Shown piece by piece: positions 17,150 to 25,681 of a DNA stretch of 64,000 nucleotides; position 1 is the stretch's first letter, and every line of letters begins with the position of its first letter. A program made the translations under genes and the position numbers. The DNA comes from Bradyrhizobium amphicarpaeae (GTDB taxonomy: Bacteria > Pseudomonadota > Alphaproteobacteria > Rhizobiales > Xanthobacteraceae), in assembly GCF_002266435.3 (NCBI RefSeq), contig NZ_CP029426.2, positions 6,788,001 through 6,852,000 of the forward strand, written 5' to 3'. The notes under the pieces are model-generated. The model made no database searches. It saw nothing but the letters and a program-made list of their open reading frames with translations, and was not told the DNA's origin.

Positions 17150-18109
17150 TCAACCCGCCCAGATCAGCTCCTGCAGCTCGACCAGATCAGCTGCCTGCTC
17201 CTGCCAGCCCTCGATGCAGATGTGGCTGTTGAGATCGCTGGCGCGGTGCAGCAGCATCAGCGCCATCAGCCGGCGCTTGAGCGTGGTGTCGAGCTTGGCA
17301 TAGCCGAAACCTTCGAGCAGGCTCTTCACCCTGCCCGGCCGGCCCGCCGCCATGAACGCGCTGGGGCCGAGCAAATCGTAGTCGCGCCATCCCGCCATGA
17401 CGTCGCCGAAGTCGAACACGCCAGTGAGCGACCACTGCCCGTCATCGCGGGCGAGCAGGAAGTTCTCCGGAATGTATTCGCCGACCAGAAAGACCGGCGG
17501 CGCATCCATCGGAATGAGCTGTTCGGCATCGCGCAGGAGGTCGTCGAGGCCTTCCAGGAATTTCGGCGCGAGGCCGAGACGGGTGTGCCGGGCCTTGCAG
17601 CCCTGCATCTGGGCCCGCATCAAGTCGCCCCAGCGCGGCTCGATATTCGCGAGCGGTCCGAGCGGGACGCGCTGGACGCTCGCGATGGTCGCGCCGATCT
17701 GGCGCAGCAGGCGCTCTTTCTGCTCTTCAGGGAGGTGCGGCCAGACCTCCGAGCCGAGCGTGCCTGTTAGGCGCGTGATGACGAGATAGGGCCAGCCGTC
17801 GCGCGTTCCTTCCGCAACGATCTCGGGGATCGGCAGATCGAGACGGCCTTTCAGTTGCGCCAGCGAGCCGCGCTCGGAGACGAACTGCGCGCGGAGCAGC
17901 GGCGGGAAGATCTTCAGGATCAGCTTGTCGCCGAGGCTGATAACGAGATTGGTGCCGGTCGCAAACACGTGCGGCGCGCCGGCATCGAGGCCGTGGCTGC
18001 GCGCGATGTCGAGCGCAATGGGGAGCCATTGCGCGGGATCGGCGCGAAAGGCGCGAAAGCTTTCGGCGTCGGTGAAGCGGGGCAGTTCTTGTGACGAAGC
18101 CATGGTCAT
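17150..18109 (-). CDS. Aminoglycoside phosphotransferase (APH) fold protein with altered catalytic loop
   Basis: A 319-residue protein with the APH/choline-kinase layout: a nucleotide-binding N-lobe (VFATGTNLVISLGDKLILKI, with the candidate ATP lysine in LILKIF), a catalytic loop FLVGEYIPENFLL and the metal-binding FDFGDV. The usual catalytic-loop motif is HGD-x4-N; here the His and Asp positions are Val and Glu while the Asn is kept. It may be an atypical small-molecule kinase or a pseudokinase; nothing suggests antibiotic resistance. It is transcribed alone between two repeats. Confidence 0.8.
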   Translation of the reverse strand: MTMASSQELPRFTDAESFRAFRADPAQWLPIALDIARSHGLDAGAPHVFATGTNLVISLGDKLILKIFPPLLRAQFVSERGSLAQLKGRLDLPIPEIVAEGTRDGWPYLVITRLTGTLGSEVWPHLPEEQKERLLRQIGATIASVQRVPLGPLANIEPRWGDLMRAQMQGCKARHTRLGLAPKFLEGLDDLLRDAEQLIPMDAPPVFLVGEYIPENFLLARDDGQWSLTGVFDFGDVMAGWRDYDLLGPSAFMAAGRPGRVKSLLEGFGYAKLDTTLKRRLMALMLLHRASDLNSHICIEGWQEQAADLVELQELIWAG

Positions 18110-18154
18110 TCGGCTGCTTTTGGCAGGCTCGGTCCGAGCCAGGAAGACGGTGCA

Positions 18155-18280
18155 CCTCTCCCGCTTGCGGGAGAGGTCGACGCGAAGCGTCGGGGGAGGG
18201 CTTTCTCCTCTGGGGGATTGTCCCGTTGCGGAGCCACCCTCTCCCCAGCCCTCCCCCGCAAACGGGGGAGGGAGCGCACC
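18155..18280. repeat. Palindromic repeat, family B (copy 2)
   Basis: Same ends as 13741-13873 (CCTCTCCCGCTTGCGGGAGA at the left, GGGGGAGGGAGCGCACC at the right). It lies between the APH-fold gene and the ugpB-like gene and ends 37 bp before the latter's stop codon. Confidence 0.88.
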
Positions 18281-18316
18281 GCCCGCGCGGCTGCAGCGGT
18301 GGTCAATCGCTCCACG

Positions 18317-19639
18317 CTACCTGTCCGGACTTGCACGCTCGAACTGGCGGAGCAGCTTGTTGCCGCGCTCGACTGCGGAATCCAGCGCGGCTTGTGCGCT
18401 CTTGTGGCCGGCGAAGGCCTGCTCCAGCTCGTCCTCGATCGCGCCGCGGATCAGCACGAAGGAGCCGAGCCGGATGCCCTTCGAGTTCTCCGTCGGCGGA
18501 TTGAGCGTGATCTCCTCGAACGAGATCGCCGCGCCCGGATTGCGCTCGTAGAAGCCCTGCGCGCGCGTCAGCTCGGAGGCGGCGCGGGTGATCGGCAGGT
18601 AACCCGTGTTCTGGTGCCAGGCGGCCTGCACGCCGGGCTGCGACAAATAGGCGAAGAACCGCGCCACGCCCTTGTATTCCTCGCGCGGGCGGTCGCGCAG
18701 CACCCACAGGGTCGCGCCGCCGATGATCGAGTTCTGTGGCGCGCCCTTCACGTCGGGCCAATACGGCATCATGCCGTAGCCGATCTCGAATTTCGAATTC
18801 GCCTTGATGTCGGCGCGCGTCGCCGAGGAGCCGATGAAGATGCCGCATTCGCCGTTCTGGAAGCGCGGCTCGGCAGACTGCCCGCGGCCGCTGTAGTCGA
18901 ACGATTTTGTCTTCTGCCATTCGGCGAGCTGGGCGATGTGCTTGACCACGACCGGATTGTTGATGGTCAATTCCGCGTCCAGCCCGGCAAAGCCGTTGCC
19001 GCGCGTCGCCAGCGGCAAATTGTGGAAAGCCGAGAAATTCTCGACATGGATCCAGGACGGCCATGACGTGGTGAAGCCGCACGCGACGCCACGGTCGCGC
19101 AGGCGCTTGGCGGCGGCGCCCAGTTCCGGCCAGGTCTTCGGCGGCGTCTCCGGATCGAGGCCCGCATCGCGGAACATGGTCTTGTTGTAATAGAGGATCG
19201 GCGTCGACGAATTGAACGGGAACGACAGCAGATTGCCGGCGGCATCGGTGTAGTAGCCGGAGATCGCCGGCAAATAGTCGGCCAGCGAGAACGGCTCGTG
19301 CTGGTCGCGCATCAGGCTGAACACCGGATAGATCGCGCCCTTGGCCGCGGTCATGGTGGCGGTGGCGACCTCGTTGACCTGGACGATGGCGGGCTGGCTG
19401 CGCGAGCGGAAGGCGAAGATGGCGGCTGTCACCGTCTCGGTGTAGTTGCCCTTGTAGACCGGAACGATGCGGTAGTCGGACTGCGAGGCGTTGAAGTCGG
19501 AAGCGAGCTTCTCGAGCTGGCGACCAAGCTCGCCGGACATCGCGTGCCACCAGGCGATGTCGGTGGCGGCGCGAGCGGGAGCCGCCAGAGAGAGCGCCGC
19601 AAGGATGGCGAGCAACAAGAGGCGCGATGCTGACGTCAC
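18317..19639 (-). CDS. UgpB-like extracellular solute-binding protein (family 1)
   Basis: A binding protein of about 440 residues, close to the 438 of E. coli UgpB, which captures sn-glycerol-3-phosphate and its diesters. After a signal peptide ending AAPARA comes TDIAWWHAMSGELG, the typical UgpB start, with NSSTPILYYNK, HQNTGYLPI and a C-terminal ALDSAVERGN. The GTG at 19639 is used; a TTG at 19666 would give a more basic signal-peptide start and is possible. No ugpA, ugpE or ugpC gene is nearby. It is divergent from a TRAP-type binding protein plus two-component operon, so it may share a promoter region with that signalling unit. Confidence 0.85.
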   Translation of the reverse strand: MTSASRLLLLAILAALSLAAPARAATDIAWWHAMSGELGRQLEKLASDFNASQSDYRIVPVYKGNYTETVTAAIFAFRSRSQPAIVQVNEVATATMTAAKGAIYPVFSLMRDQHEPFSLADYLPAISGYYTDAAGNLLSFPFNSSTPILYYNKTMFRDAGLDPETPPKTWPELGAAAKRLRDRGVACGFTTSWPSWIHVENFSAFHNLPLATRGNGFAGLDAELTINNPVVVKHIAQLAEWQKTKSFDYSGRGQSAEPRFQNGECGIFIGSSATRADIKANSKFEIGYGMMPYWPDVKGAPQNSIIGGATLWVLRDRPREEYKGVARFFAYLSQPGVQAAWHQNTGYLPITRAASELTRAQGFYERNPGAAISFEEITLNPPTENSKGIRLGSFVLIRGAIEDELEQAFAGHKSAQAALDSAVERGNKLLRQFERASPDR

Positions 19640-19830
19640 GATGGCTTTTCTCGTTTTCCGCGCCAACCGGCGGCGCCCCTGCTTACGGCGCCTCCCCAGC
19701 GGTTTCAACCGGCAATGCGTCCCGGCCGCGCTGCACAATCGGCCGTACCCGCAGCTTGTAGCCTTGTCCTTCCCATCTGCTAGATTGCAATGAACCTTTT
19801 GCTCCCGCCATAGACTCCATCACCGAGGGG

Positions 19831-20832
19831 TTGAGTGTGCCAGTGCTGAACCGTGCCGAACTCTCGCGGACCGGGGTGATCTTCGTCGCGCTTCTGTTTG
19901 CCGTCTGCATGACGGGCGCCGTTGCACGCGAGTTTCGCGCCGCCGATACCCAGACCGAGGATTACCCGACGGTCCAGGCGCTGCGCTACATGGGCGCCCT
20001 GATCGCCGAGCGCAGCGGCGGCCGCCACGAGATCAAGGTGTTCCACTCCCGCCAGCTCGGCGAGGAAAAGGAGACCATCGAGCAGACCCGGGCCGGCGCG
20101 ATCGACCTCAACCGGACCAACGTCGCGCTGATCGGCAATTTCGTGCCGGCGATGAACGTGCTCGCCATGCCGTTCCTGTTCCGGTCCATCGAGCATATGC
20201 AGAAGGTGCTGGACGGACCCGTCGGCAGCGAGATCCTCGACAGTTTCGAGCCCTATGGCTTCGTCGGGCTCGCCTTCTACGATTCCGGGGCGCGGTCGAT
20301 CTACAACGGCGTCCGGCCGGTGAAGTCCCTCGCGGATCTCAAGGGATTGCGGATCCGGGTGCAGCAGTCGGAGTTGATGAGCCAGATGATCCGCGCGCTC
20401 GGCGCCGAGCCGGTCGAGCTGCCCTACGGACAGGTGCTCACCGGGCTCGCCAACCATCTGATCGACGGCGCCGAGAACAATTGGCCATCTTTCGTGACGA
20501 CGGACCATTACAAGCATGCCGGCCATTACACGCTCACCGAGCACACGATGAGCCCCGAAGTGCTGGTGATCTCGCTGAAGGCCTGGCAGAGCCTGTCGCC
20601 TGAGGACCAGCAGATCTTCCGGGAGGCCGCGCAGCGCTCCAGCCGGTTCATGCGCGAGAAATGGCGCGACCTCGAGGAGCAGTCGCAGCGCAAGGCGGAG
20701 GAAGCCGGCGTCACCATCATCAGGGAGATCGACCGCAAGCCGTTCGAGGATGCGATGGCCCCGATCTACGCCAAGGCCGCAAGCGATCCCGCCGCGGCCG
20801 CGCTGATCGAACGCATTCGCAAGGTGGAGTGA
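19831..20832 (+). CDS. TRAP-type solute-binding protein (DctP family)
   Basis: A 333-residue periplasmic protein. A hydrophobic signal segment (about residues 13-31) precedes the DctP fold, which shows GGRHEIKVFHSRQLGEEKE, LKGLRIRVQQSELM and GAENNWPSF. DctP proteins bind dicarboxylates and other organic acids for TRAP transporters, but no dctQ or dctM gene follows. Instead a histidine kinase starts 6 bp after its stop codon. The simplest reading is a periplasmic sensor that presents its ligand to that kinase. A TTG start at 19831 is used; GTG at 19837 is an alternative. Confidence 0.88.
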   Translation: MSVPVLNRAELSRTGVIFVALLFAVCMTGAVAREFRAADTQTEDYPTVQALRYMGALIAERSGGRHEIKVFHSRQLGEEKETIEQTRAGAIDLNRTNVALIGNFVPAMNVLAMPFLFRSIEHMQKVLDGPVGSEILDSFEPYGFVGLAFYDSGARSIYNGVRPVKSLADLKGLRIRVQQSELMSQMIRALGAEPVELPYGQVLTGLANHLIDGAENNWPSFVTTDHYKHAGHYTLTEHTMSPEVLVISLKAWQSLSPEDQQIFREAAQRSSRFMREKWRDLEEQSQRKAEEAGVTIIREIDRKPFEDAMAPIYAKAASDPAAAALIERIRKVE

Positions 20833-20838
20833 GGCCTG

Positions 20839-22917
20839 TTGACCGGGCTTGGACACAGCGAGCACGCAGAGCGGCCGTCGGGCCCGATCGGACGGCTGCG
20901 CGCGCGCCTCGTCGGCGTGCTGCGCGCGGTGCCGATCCGCTGGCGCATCCTGTCGATCGCGGCGCTGAACTCCGCCGTGGTGGTGGTGCTGGTGGCGATG
21001 ATCTGGAACGGCGCGCAGGTGCTGGGCTCGGCCTGGGACGACGTCCGCCAGGTGCGCGAATCCGACCGGATCCTGGCGCTGCTCGAAAGCGAGACCGGGC
21101 GGCTGCAGAACCTGATCCACCGCTACATCAACCAGCCGAGCCCGGACCTGTTCGCCGAGATCCTGCTGCTGCGCGAGGCGGTGCTGGGCACGCTGAGCAA
21201 CCGCGCCGCCAAGGACCCGATGCTGTCCGGCTCGGTCGAGGAGCTGGAGCGCACCACCGACCGCTTCCTCAACGGCTTCGGCGAGCTGCGCAGCGTGCAG
21301 GCGACCATCGCCAAAACCTATGAGGAGCAGGTGCAGGGGCCTGCCCGTGACATGGCCGGCCTCTATTCCATCATCGAAGGCGCCACCGGCCATCGCGACG
21401 CGCTGATCTGGCCTTCGCTCGGCAAATCCCGCGAGGCTTTCACGGCGATGCTGGTGGCGGCCAATTCCTATTACCTTTCGCTGTCGACGGGCGCGGCCGA
21501 CGACGCGCGCCGCAACACCGAGACGATCGAGAAGACCATCCCCGTGATGATCGATCTCGCCGACAATGATTTGCAGAAGATGGCCTTGCGGCGATTGGGC
21601 ACCCGCACCGCCGCGCTGCGCGAGGGCTTTGCAAAGCTCTCCGAGCAGCTTGCGAGCCGCACCGAGCTGCTCCGCAACACCATCGACGCCAGCCAGGCCG
21701 AGGCGATCGGCGCCATCGACGACCTCTCCAGCAAGATGCGCCAGCGCGAGCAGAAGGCGCAGGAGACCTTCGACCGCACGCTGGCGGATATTTCTCGCCG
21801 GGTCCTTTCCATTGCGGTGATCTTCCTCGGCATCATCCTCACCGCCGGCGTCCTGATCGCGTTGTCGATCCGGCTGCCGCTGCAGCAGATCATGGCGGCG
21901 ATGCGCGCGATCACGCTCGGCGATCTCGGCCGCGAGGTGCAGGGCACCAAGGCCCGCGACGAGGTCGGCGCCATGGCGCGCGCGGTGGAAGTCTTCCGCG
22001 AGAACGCGATCGCGAAGCGCCAGACCGAGGACGAGCTGCGCGCGTCCAAGGAGAAGGCCGAAAGCGCGCTGCTCGAGCTCAATACCGCCCAGCAGAATTT
22101 GATCGATGCCGAGCGGCTGGCGGCGCTCGGCGGCCTCGTCGCCGGCGTCGCGCACGAAGTCAACAACCCGATCGGCATCAGCCTCACGGTGGCTTCGAGC
22201 TTTGCCCGGCGCAGCGAGATCTTCGAGGCCCAGCTCAGGGGCGAGGGCGGCCTGCGCCGCTCGCAGCTGGAGGAATTCGTGCAATCCTCGCGCGACGCCT
22301 CACAGCAGCTGGTCGCCAATCTGCAGCGCGCCGGCGAGCTGATCCAGTCGTTCAAGCAGGTCGCGGTCGACCGCTCCCATGCCGAGCGGCGGCAATTCTC
22401 GCTCAGCGAGGCCACCGACCAGATCATCGCGAGCCTGAGGCCCGTGCTGAAGCGCGCGCCGATCACGCTTCAAGTCGACGTGCCCGAAGGGCTGCTGCTC
22501 GACGGCTATCCCGGCTCCTACGGCCAGATCCTGACCAACCTCTTCCTGAACGCCGCCAACCACGCCTTCGCCGACGGGCGCGCCGGCACCATCATCATCT
22601 CGGCGCGGCCGCGCGGGGCCGACGACATCGAGATCATCTTCACCGACGACGGGGCCGGCATGACCCCCGACGTGCAGCGCCAGGCCTTTGACCCTTTCTT
22701 TACCACCCGGCGCAATGAAGGCGGCACGGGACTCGGGCTCCATATCGTCTATAACCTCGTCACCCAGCAGCTCGGCGGGCGCATGATGCTGGAATCCAAG
22801 CTGGGACAAGGCACCACTTTTCGCATTATCATGCCCCGGGTTGCCAAGGGCGGCGCGCAGAGCACAGAAAGTGACGGGACTTCTCAATGGCCGAACAGGA
22901 CGATGTCCTCCACCTGA
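20839..22917 (+). CDS. Membrane sensor histidine kinase with large helical periplasmic domain
   Basis: A 692-residue kinase. Membrane segment 1 is near residues 38-56, a helical periplasmic region of about 270 residues follows, and segment 2 is near 326-346. A HAMP domain (LPLQQIMAAMRAITLGDLGR), a coiled coil, a phosphoacceptor region with His439 in GVAHEVNNP, and an ATPase domain (DDGAGM, GGTGLGLHI) complete it. The layout recalls TorS, whose helical sensor binds a periplasmic binding protein, though here the partner would be TRAP-type. TTG start 6 bp after the binding-protein gene; its end overlaps the next gene by 31 bp. It lacks its own receiver domain. Confidence 0.9.
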   Translation: MTGLGHSEHAERPSGPIGRLRARLVGVLRAVPIRWRILSIAALNSAVVVVLVAMIWNGAQVLGSAWDDVRQVRESDRILALLESETGRLQNLIHRYINQPSPDLFAEILLLREAVLGTLSNRAAKDPMLSGSVEELERTTDRFLNGFGELRSVQATIAKTYEEQVQGPARDMAGLYSIIEGATGHRDALIWPSLGKSREAFTAMLVAANSYYLSLSTGAADDARRNTETIEKTIPVMIDLADNDLQKMALRRLGTRTAALREGFAKLSEQLASRTELLRNTIDASQAEAIGAIDDLSSKMRQREQKAQETFDRTLADISRRVLSIAVIFLGIILTAGVLIALSIRLPLQQIMAAMRAITLGDLGREVQGTKARDEVGAMARAVEVFRENAIAKRQTEDELRASKEKAESALLELNTAQQNLIDAERLAALGGLVAGVAHEVNNPIGISLTVASSFARRSEIFEAQLRGEGGLRRSQLEEFVQSSRDASQQLVANLQRAGELIQSFKQVAVDRSHAERRQFSLSEATDQIIASLRPVLKRAPITLQVDVPEGLLLDGYPGSYGQILTNLFLNAANHAFADGRAGTIIISARPRGADDIEIIFTDDGAGMTPDVQRQAFDPFFTTRRNEGGTGLGLHIVYNLVTQQLGGRMMLESKLGQGTTFRIIMPRVAKGGAQSTESDGTSQWPNRTMSST

Positions 22918-24632
22918 TCGACGATACCGGTACCGCGTCGGAGGATGCCAACGCCCGGAAATGGAAGATCGCCGTCATCGACGACGATCCGGCCGTGCAT
23001 GACGGCACCCGTTTCGCCCTTTCGGATTACAGCCTGAACGGCCAGGGCCTGGAGATCCTCTCGGCGCATTCCGCCGCCGAAGGCCGCAAGCTGATGGCTG
23101 CGCACAACGACATCGCCGCGGTGCTGCTCGACGTCATCATGGAGACTGACGTCGCCGGCCTCGAGTTGGTCGAATACATCCGCAACGAGCTCAAGAACGA
23201 GACCGTGCGCATCATCCTGCGGACGGGACAGCCCGGCCAGGCGCCGGAACGGCGCGTGATCGTGCAATACGATATCAACGACTACAAGGCCAAGACCGAG
23301 CTCACCGCCGACAAGCTGTTCACCTCGCTGACCGCGGCGCTGCGCTCCTATCAGCAGCTCGAGCGCATGCTGCAGACACGGCGCGGGCTCGAGATCATCA
23401 TCGATGCCGCCTCGACGCTGTACGACTTCAAATCGATGCAGCGGCTCGCCGAGGGCGTGCTGACGCAGCTCGCCTCGCTGCTCAATGTCGACTGCGCCGG
23501 CATCCTGGTGCTGCGCGACAATGGCGGCATCGACCCCGAACTCTCGGTGCTCGCCGGCAGCGGCTGCTACAGCCGCTTCATCGGCACGACGTCATCTAAG
23601 GCGCTCGACCCCGATCTGCGCGCGATGGTGGAAGCCGCCTTCCAGGGCCGCAAGAACGAATTCGCCGACCACCGCAGCGTGATCTATCTGCGCACCGGAT
23701 CCGGCCGCGAGGTGGTGGTGCTGCTGCAGGCCGAGCGCGAATTGTCCGAGACCGACCGCTCGCTGGTCGAGATCTTCTCCTCCCGGCTCTCGATCGCCTT
23801 CGACAACGTCATCCTCTATCAGCAGCTCCAGGACGCCAACAGCCAGCTGGAGGACCGCGTCGCCCAGCGCACCCGCGCCCTGATGCAGGCCAACCGCCGC
23901 CTGTCGGCGCAATGGCTGCGGCTGCAGCGCGCCAACGGCTTCAAGAACGAGATCCTGGGCACGGTCGCGCACGATTTGAAGAACCCGCTCGGCGTCATCC
24001 TCGGCCGCACCGAGATGCTGAAGGAATTGATCTCGACCGGCGCCTCGGAAAGCGGCGTGGTCGCCCAGGTCGACCACATCCGCGACGCCACCAAGCGCCT
24101 GACCACGATGGTCGACCATCTGATCTCGGACGCGATGGCCGATGCCTTCGACATCACCATCCGCCGCGAGCCGGTCGACGTCGCGGCCCTGGTCAAGGAG
24201 GTCGCCGAGGCCAACCAGCCGCTCGCCGTCAACAAGCAGCAGGCGATCGGCGTCACCGCGCCGACCAACATCGTCACCATGTGCGACACCGATCGCATCC
24301 GCGAGGCCATCGACAACCTCATCAGCAACGCCATCAAATACTCGCCGATCGGCGGCAGGATCGACGTGGTCGTCAGCCACGAGGGCAGCGAGACCATCGT
24401 CCGTGTCAGCGACGAGGGCGCCGGCCTGTCGCCGGAGGATCTCGGCCGCCTGTTCGGCCGGTTCCAGCGGCTCTCGGCCAAGCCGACCGCGGGCGAAAGC
24501 TCGACGGGCCTCGGGCTGTCCATCGTCAAGCGCATCGTCGACATGCATGGCGGCGAGGTGACCGCCGACAGCGAGGGCCCCGGCAAGGGCTCGACCTTCA
24601 CCATCACCCTCCCCGCGACCGAAATGCCGTGA
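22887..24632 (+). CDS. Hybrid protein: receiver, DUF3369 and histidine kinase
   Basis: A 581-residue soluble protein with no membrane segment. The receiver domain (about residues 28-155) has VIDDDPAVHD and phosphoacceptor Asp82 in LLDVIM. A DUF3369 GAF-like domain (about 165-330) follows, then a coiled coil, a phosphoacceptor His362 in TVAHDLKNPLG and an ATPase domain (DEGAGLS, STGLGLSIVKRI). The receiver-first order suggests it is phosphorylated by the upstream membrane kinase and then acts as a second kinase, so the operon could form a relay. It overlaps the upstream kinase gene by 31 bp, and the regulator gene starts 10 bp downstream. Confidence 0.9.
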   Translation: MAEQDDVLHLIDDTGTASEDANARKWKIAVIDDDPAVHDGTRFALSDYSLNGQGLEILSAHSAAEGRKLMAAHNDIAAVLLDVIMETDVAGLELVEYIRNELKNETVRIILRTGQPGQAPERRVIVQYDINDYKAKTELTADKLFTSLTAALRSYQQLERMLQTRRGLEIIIDAASTLYDFKSMQRLAEGVLTQLASLLNVDCAGILVLRDNGGIDPELSVLAGSGCYSRFIGTTSSKALDPDLRAMVEAAFQGRKNEFADHRSVIYLRTGSGREVVVLLQAERELSETDRSLVEIFSSRLSIAFDNVILYQQLQDANSQLEDRVAQRTRALMQANRRLSAQWLRLQRANGFKNEILGTVAHDLKNPLGVILGRTEMLKELISTGASESGVVAQVDHIRDATKRLTTMVDHLISDAMADAFDITIRREPVDVAALVKEVAEANQPLAVNKQQAIGVTAPTNIVTMCDTDRIREAIDNLISNAIKYSPIGGRIDVVVSHEGSETIVRVSDEGAGLSPEDLGRLFGRFQRLSAKPTAGESSTGLGLSIVKRIVDMHGGEVTADSEGPGKGSTFTITLPATEMP

Positions 24633-24642
24633 CTGAGAGACC

Positions 24643-25380
24643 ATGACCCAAAGCCAGCACATCATGATTGTCGACGACGAAGCCCCGGCCCGGGAGATGG
24701 TCGGCGATTATCTCAAGATGCACGGCTTCACCGTGACGCTGTGTGACGGCGGCAAATCGTTGCGGACCGCGATCCAGGGCGGCATGCCCGATCTCGTCGT
24801 GCTCGATCTCAACATGCCCGAGGAAGACGGCCTCTCGATCATCCGCGACCTCAAGAGCCGCATCAACGTGCCGGTCATCATGTTGACGGCGACGGCCAGC
24901 CCGATCGATCGCGTGGTCGGGCTCGAGCTCGGCGCCGACGATTACGTGGCAAAACCCTGCGAGCTGCGCGAGCTGATGGCGCGCATCCGCTCGGTGCTGC
25001 GCAGGAGCGTGCCGGCCAAGGCCGCCGCGCCGGAAGCTGCAGCTGCGAAGTCGGACAAGGAGCAGCTGGTGCGCTTCGGCACCAAATGGCTCGACCTCGA
25101 AGCCCAGGCCTTGCGCGACGACGAGGGCAACGAGCATCCGCTGACCGCCTCCGAATTCGGGCTCTTGAAGGTGTTCGCGGCCAATCCGAAGCGCGTGCTG
25201 TCGCGCGAGCGCCTGCTCGAACTCGCCAATGCGCGCGACGCCGAAGCCTTCGACCGCGCGGTGGACCTGCGCATCATGCGCATCCGCCGCAAGATCGAGC
25301 CCGATCCGGCCAAACCCGCCGTGATCCGCACCATCCGCGGCGGCGGCTATTTGTTCTCGCCGCAGGGCGAGAAGGCGTAA
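24643..25380 (+). CDS. OmpR/PhoB-type response regulator
   Basis: A 245-residue regulator: receiver domain (MIVDDEAPARE, phosphoacceptor Asp55 in VLDLNMPEEDG, conserved Lys in DYVAKPCE) and a C-terminal winged helix (LTASEFGLLKVF, then VIRTIRGGGYLF). A flexible Ala-rich linker joins them at about residues 120-135. It is the last gene of the TRAP-binding-protein/kinase/hybrid/regulator operon and likely its transcriptional output. Confidence 0.93.
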   Translation: MTQSQHIMIVDDEAPAREMVGDYLKMHGFTVTLCDGGKSLRTAIQGGMPDLVVLDLNMPEEDGLSIIRDLKSRINVPVIMLTATASPIDRVVGLELGADDYVAKPCELRELMARIRSVLRRSVPAKAAAPEAAAAKSDKEQLVRFGTKWLDLEAQALRDDEGNEHPLTASEFGLLKVFAANPKRVLSRERLLELANARDAEAFDRAVDLRIMRIRRKIEPDPAKPAVIRTIRGGGYLFSPQGEKA

Positions 25381-25404
25381 GCAGCGGGCGGCGCAGGCAG
25401 GTGC

Positions 25405-25445
25405 CGTAGCCCGGATGGAGCGCGAGCCGGCCGAACGCAATCCCC
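25405..25445. repeat. Solo arm of the GTAGCCCGGATG repeat
   Basis: GTAGCCCGGATGGAGCGC followed by GAGCCGGCCGAACGCAATCC resembles one arm of the palindrome at 34086-34162. The complementary arm is missing here. It sits 24 bp after the response-regulator stop codon. Confidence 0.6.
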
Positions 25446-25533
25446 CGCAATACGTTCCCCGCGGCTTCAAGCGCCTCCAAACCCTCCCCCCGTATTTTCC
25501 GTACATTGAAATTCCACGACTTTTTGCCGCGAA

Positions 25534-25562
25534 TGTTTCGTCGTAGCCTCTCCGACGAAACA
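25534..25562. promoter_or_regulatory. Inverted repeat 1 upstream of ECF sigma gene
   Basis: TGTTTCGTCG and CGACGAAACA are perfect 10-bp complements with a 9-bp spacer, 120-148 bp before the sigma factor start. The right arm plus three bases (CGACGAAACAATT, 25553-25565) is repeated exactly at 26361-26373 beyond the gene. It may be a regulator site, a sigma promoter element or the terminator of the upstream operon; the weak T-run after it makes a terminator less likely. Confidence 0.55.
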
Positions 25563-25572
25563 ATTTGGCGGC

Positions 25573-25600
25573 GCACGAAACCATTTTCCGCTTTTCGTGC
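25573..25600. promoter_or_regulatory. Inverted repeat 2 upstream of ECF sigma gene
   Basis: GCACGAAA and TTTCGTGC are perfect 8-bp complements with a 12-bp spacer, starting 10 bp after inverted repeat 1. Both repeats contain the word ACGAAA, and a further CCCGAAACG lies at about 25608-25616. This looks like a compound control region for the sigma gene. Confidence 0.5.
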
Positions 25601-25681
25601 AGACGTCCCGAAACGTTGGCTCATTAACACTTTGGTCCAAGGAAACGCCGCTCGGTTGCGGCGCTACGGGGAGCCAAGTCA

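Noticed and set aside
17150..18109. Antibiotic-resistance aminoglycoside kinase
   Set aside because: The catalytic loop lacks the HGD motif and there is no mobile context; the fold call is kept but not the resistance function.
19780..22284. Very long minus-strand open frame (834 codons) opposite the TRAP protein and the kinase
   Set aside because: High-GC codon bias leaves the antisense frame open. The composition is His/Arg/Asp-rich with no domain, while the plus-strand proteins have clear motifs.
25534..25562. Intrinsic terminator for the response-regulator operon
   Set aside because: The stem is good, but the T-run (ATTT) is short and a second inverted repeat follows at once, so a regulatory role is favoured though not proven.
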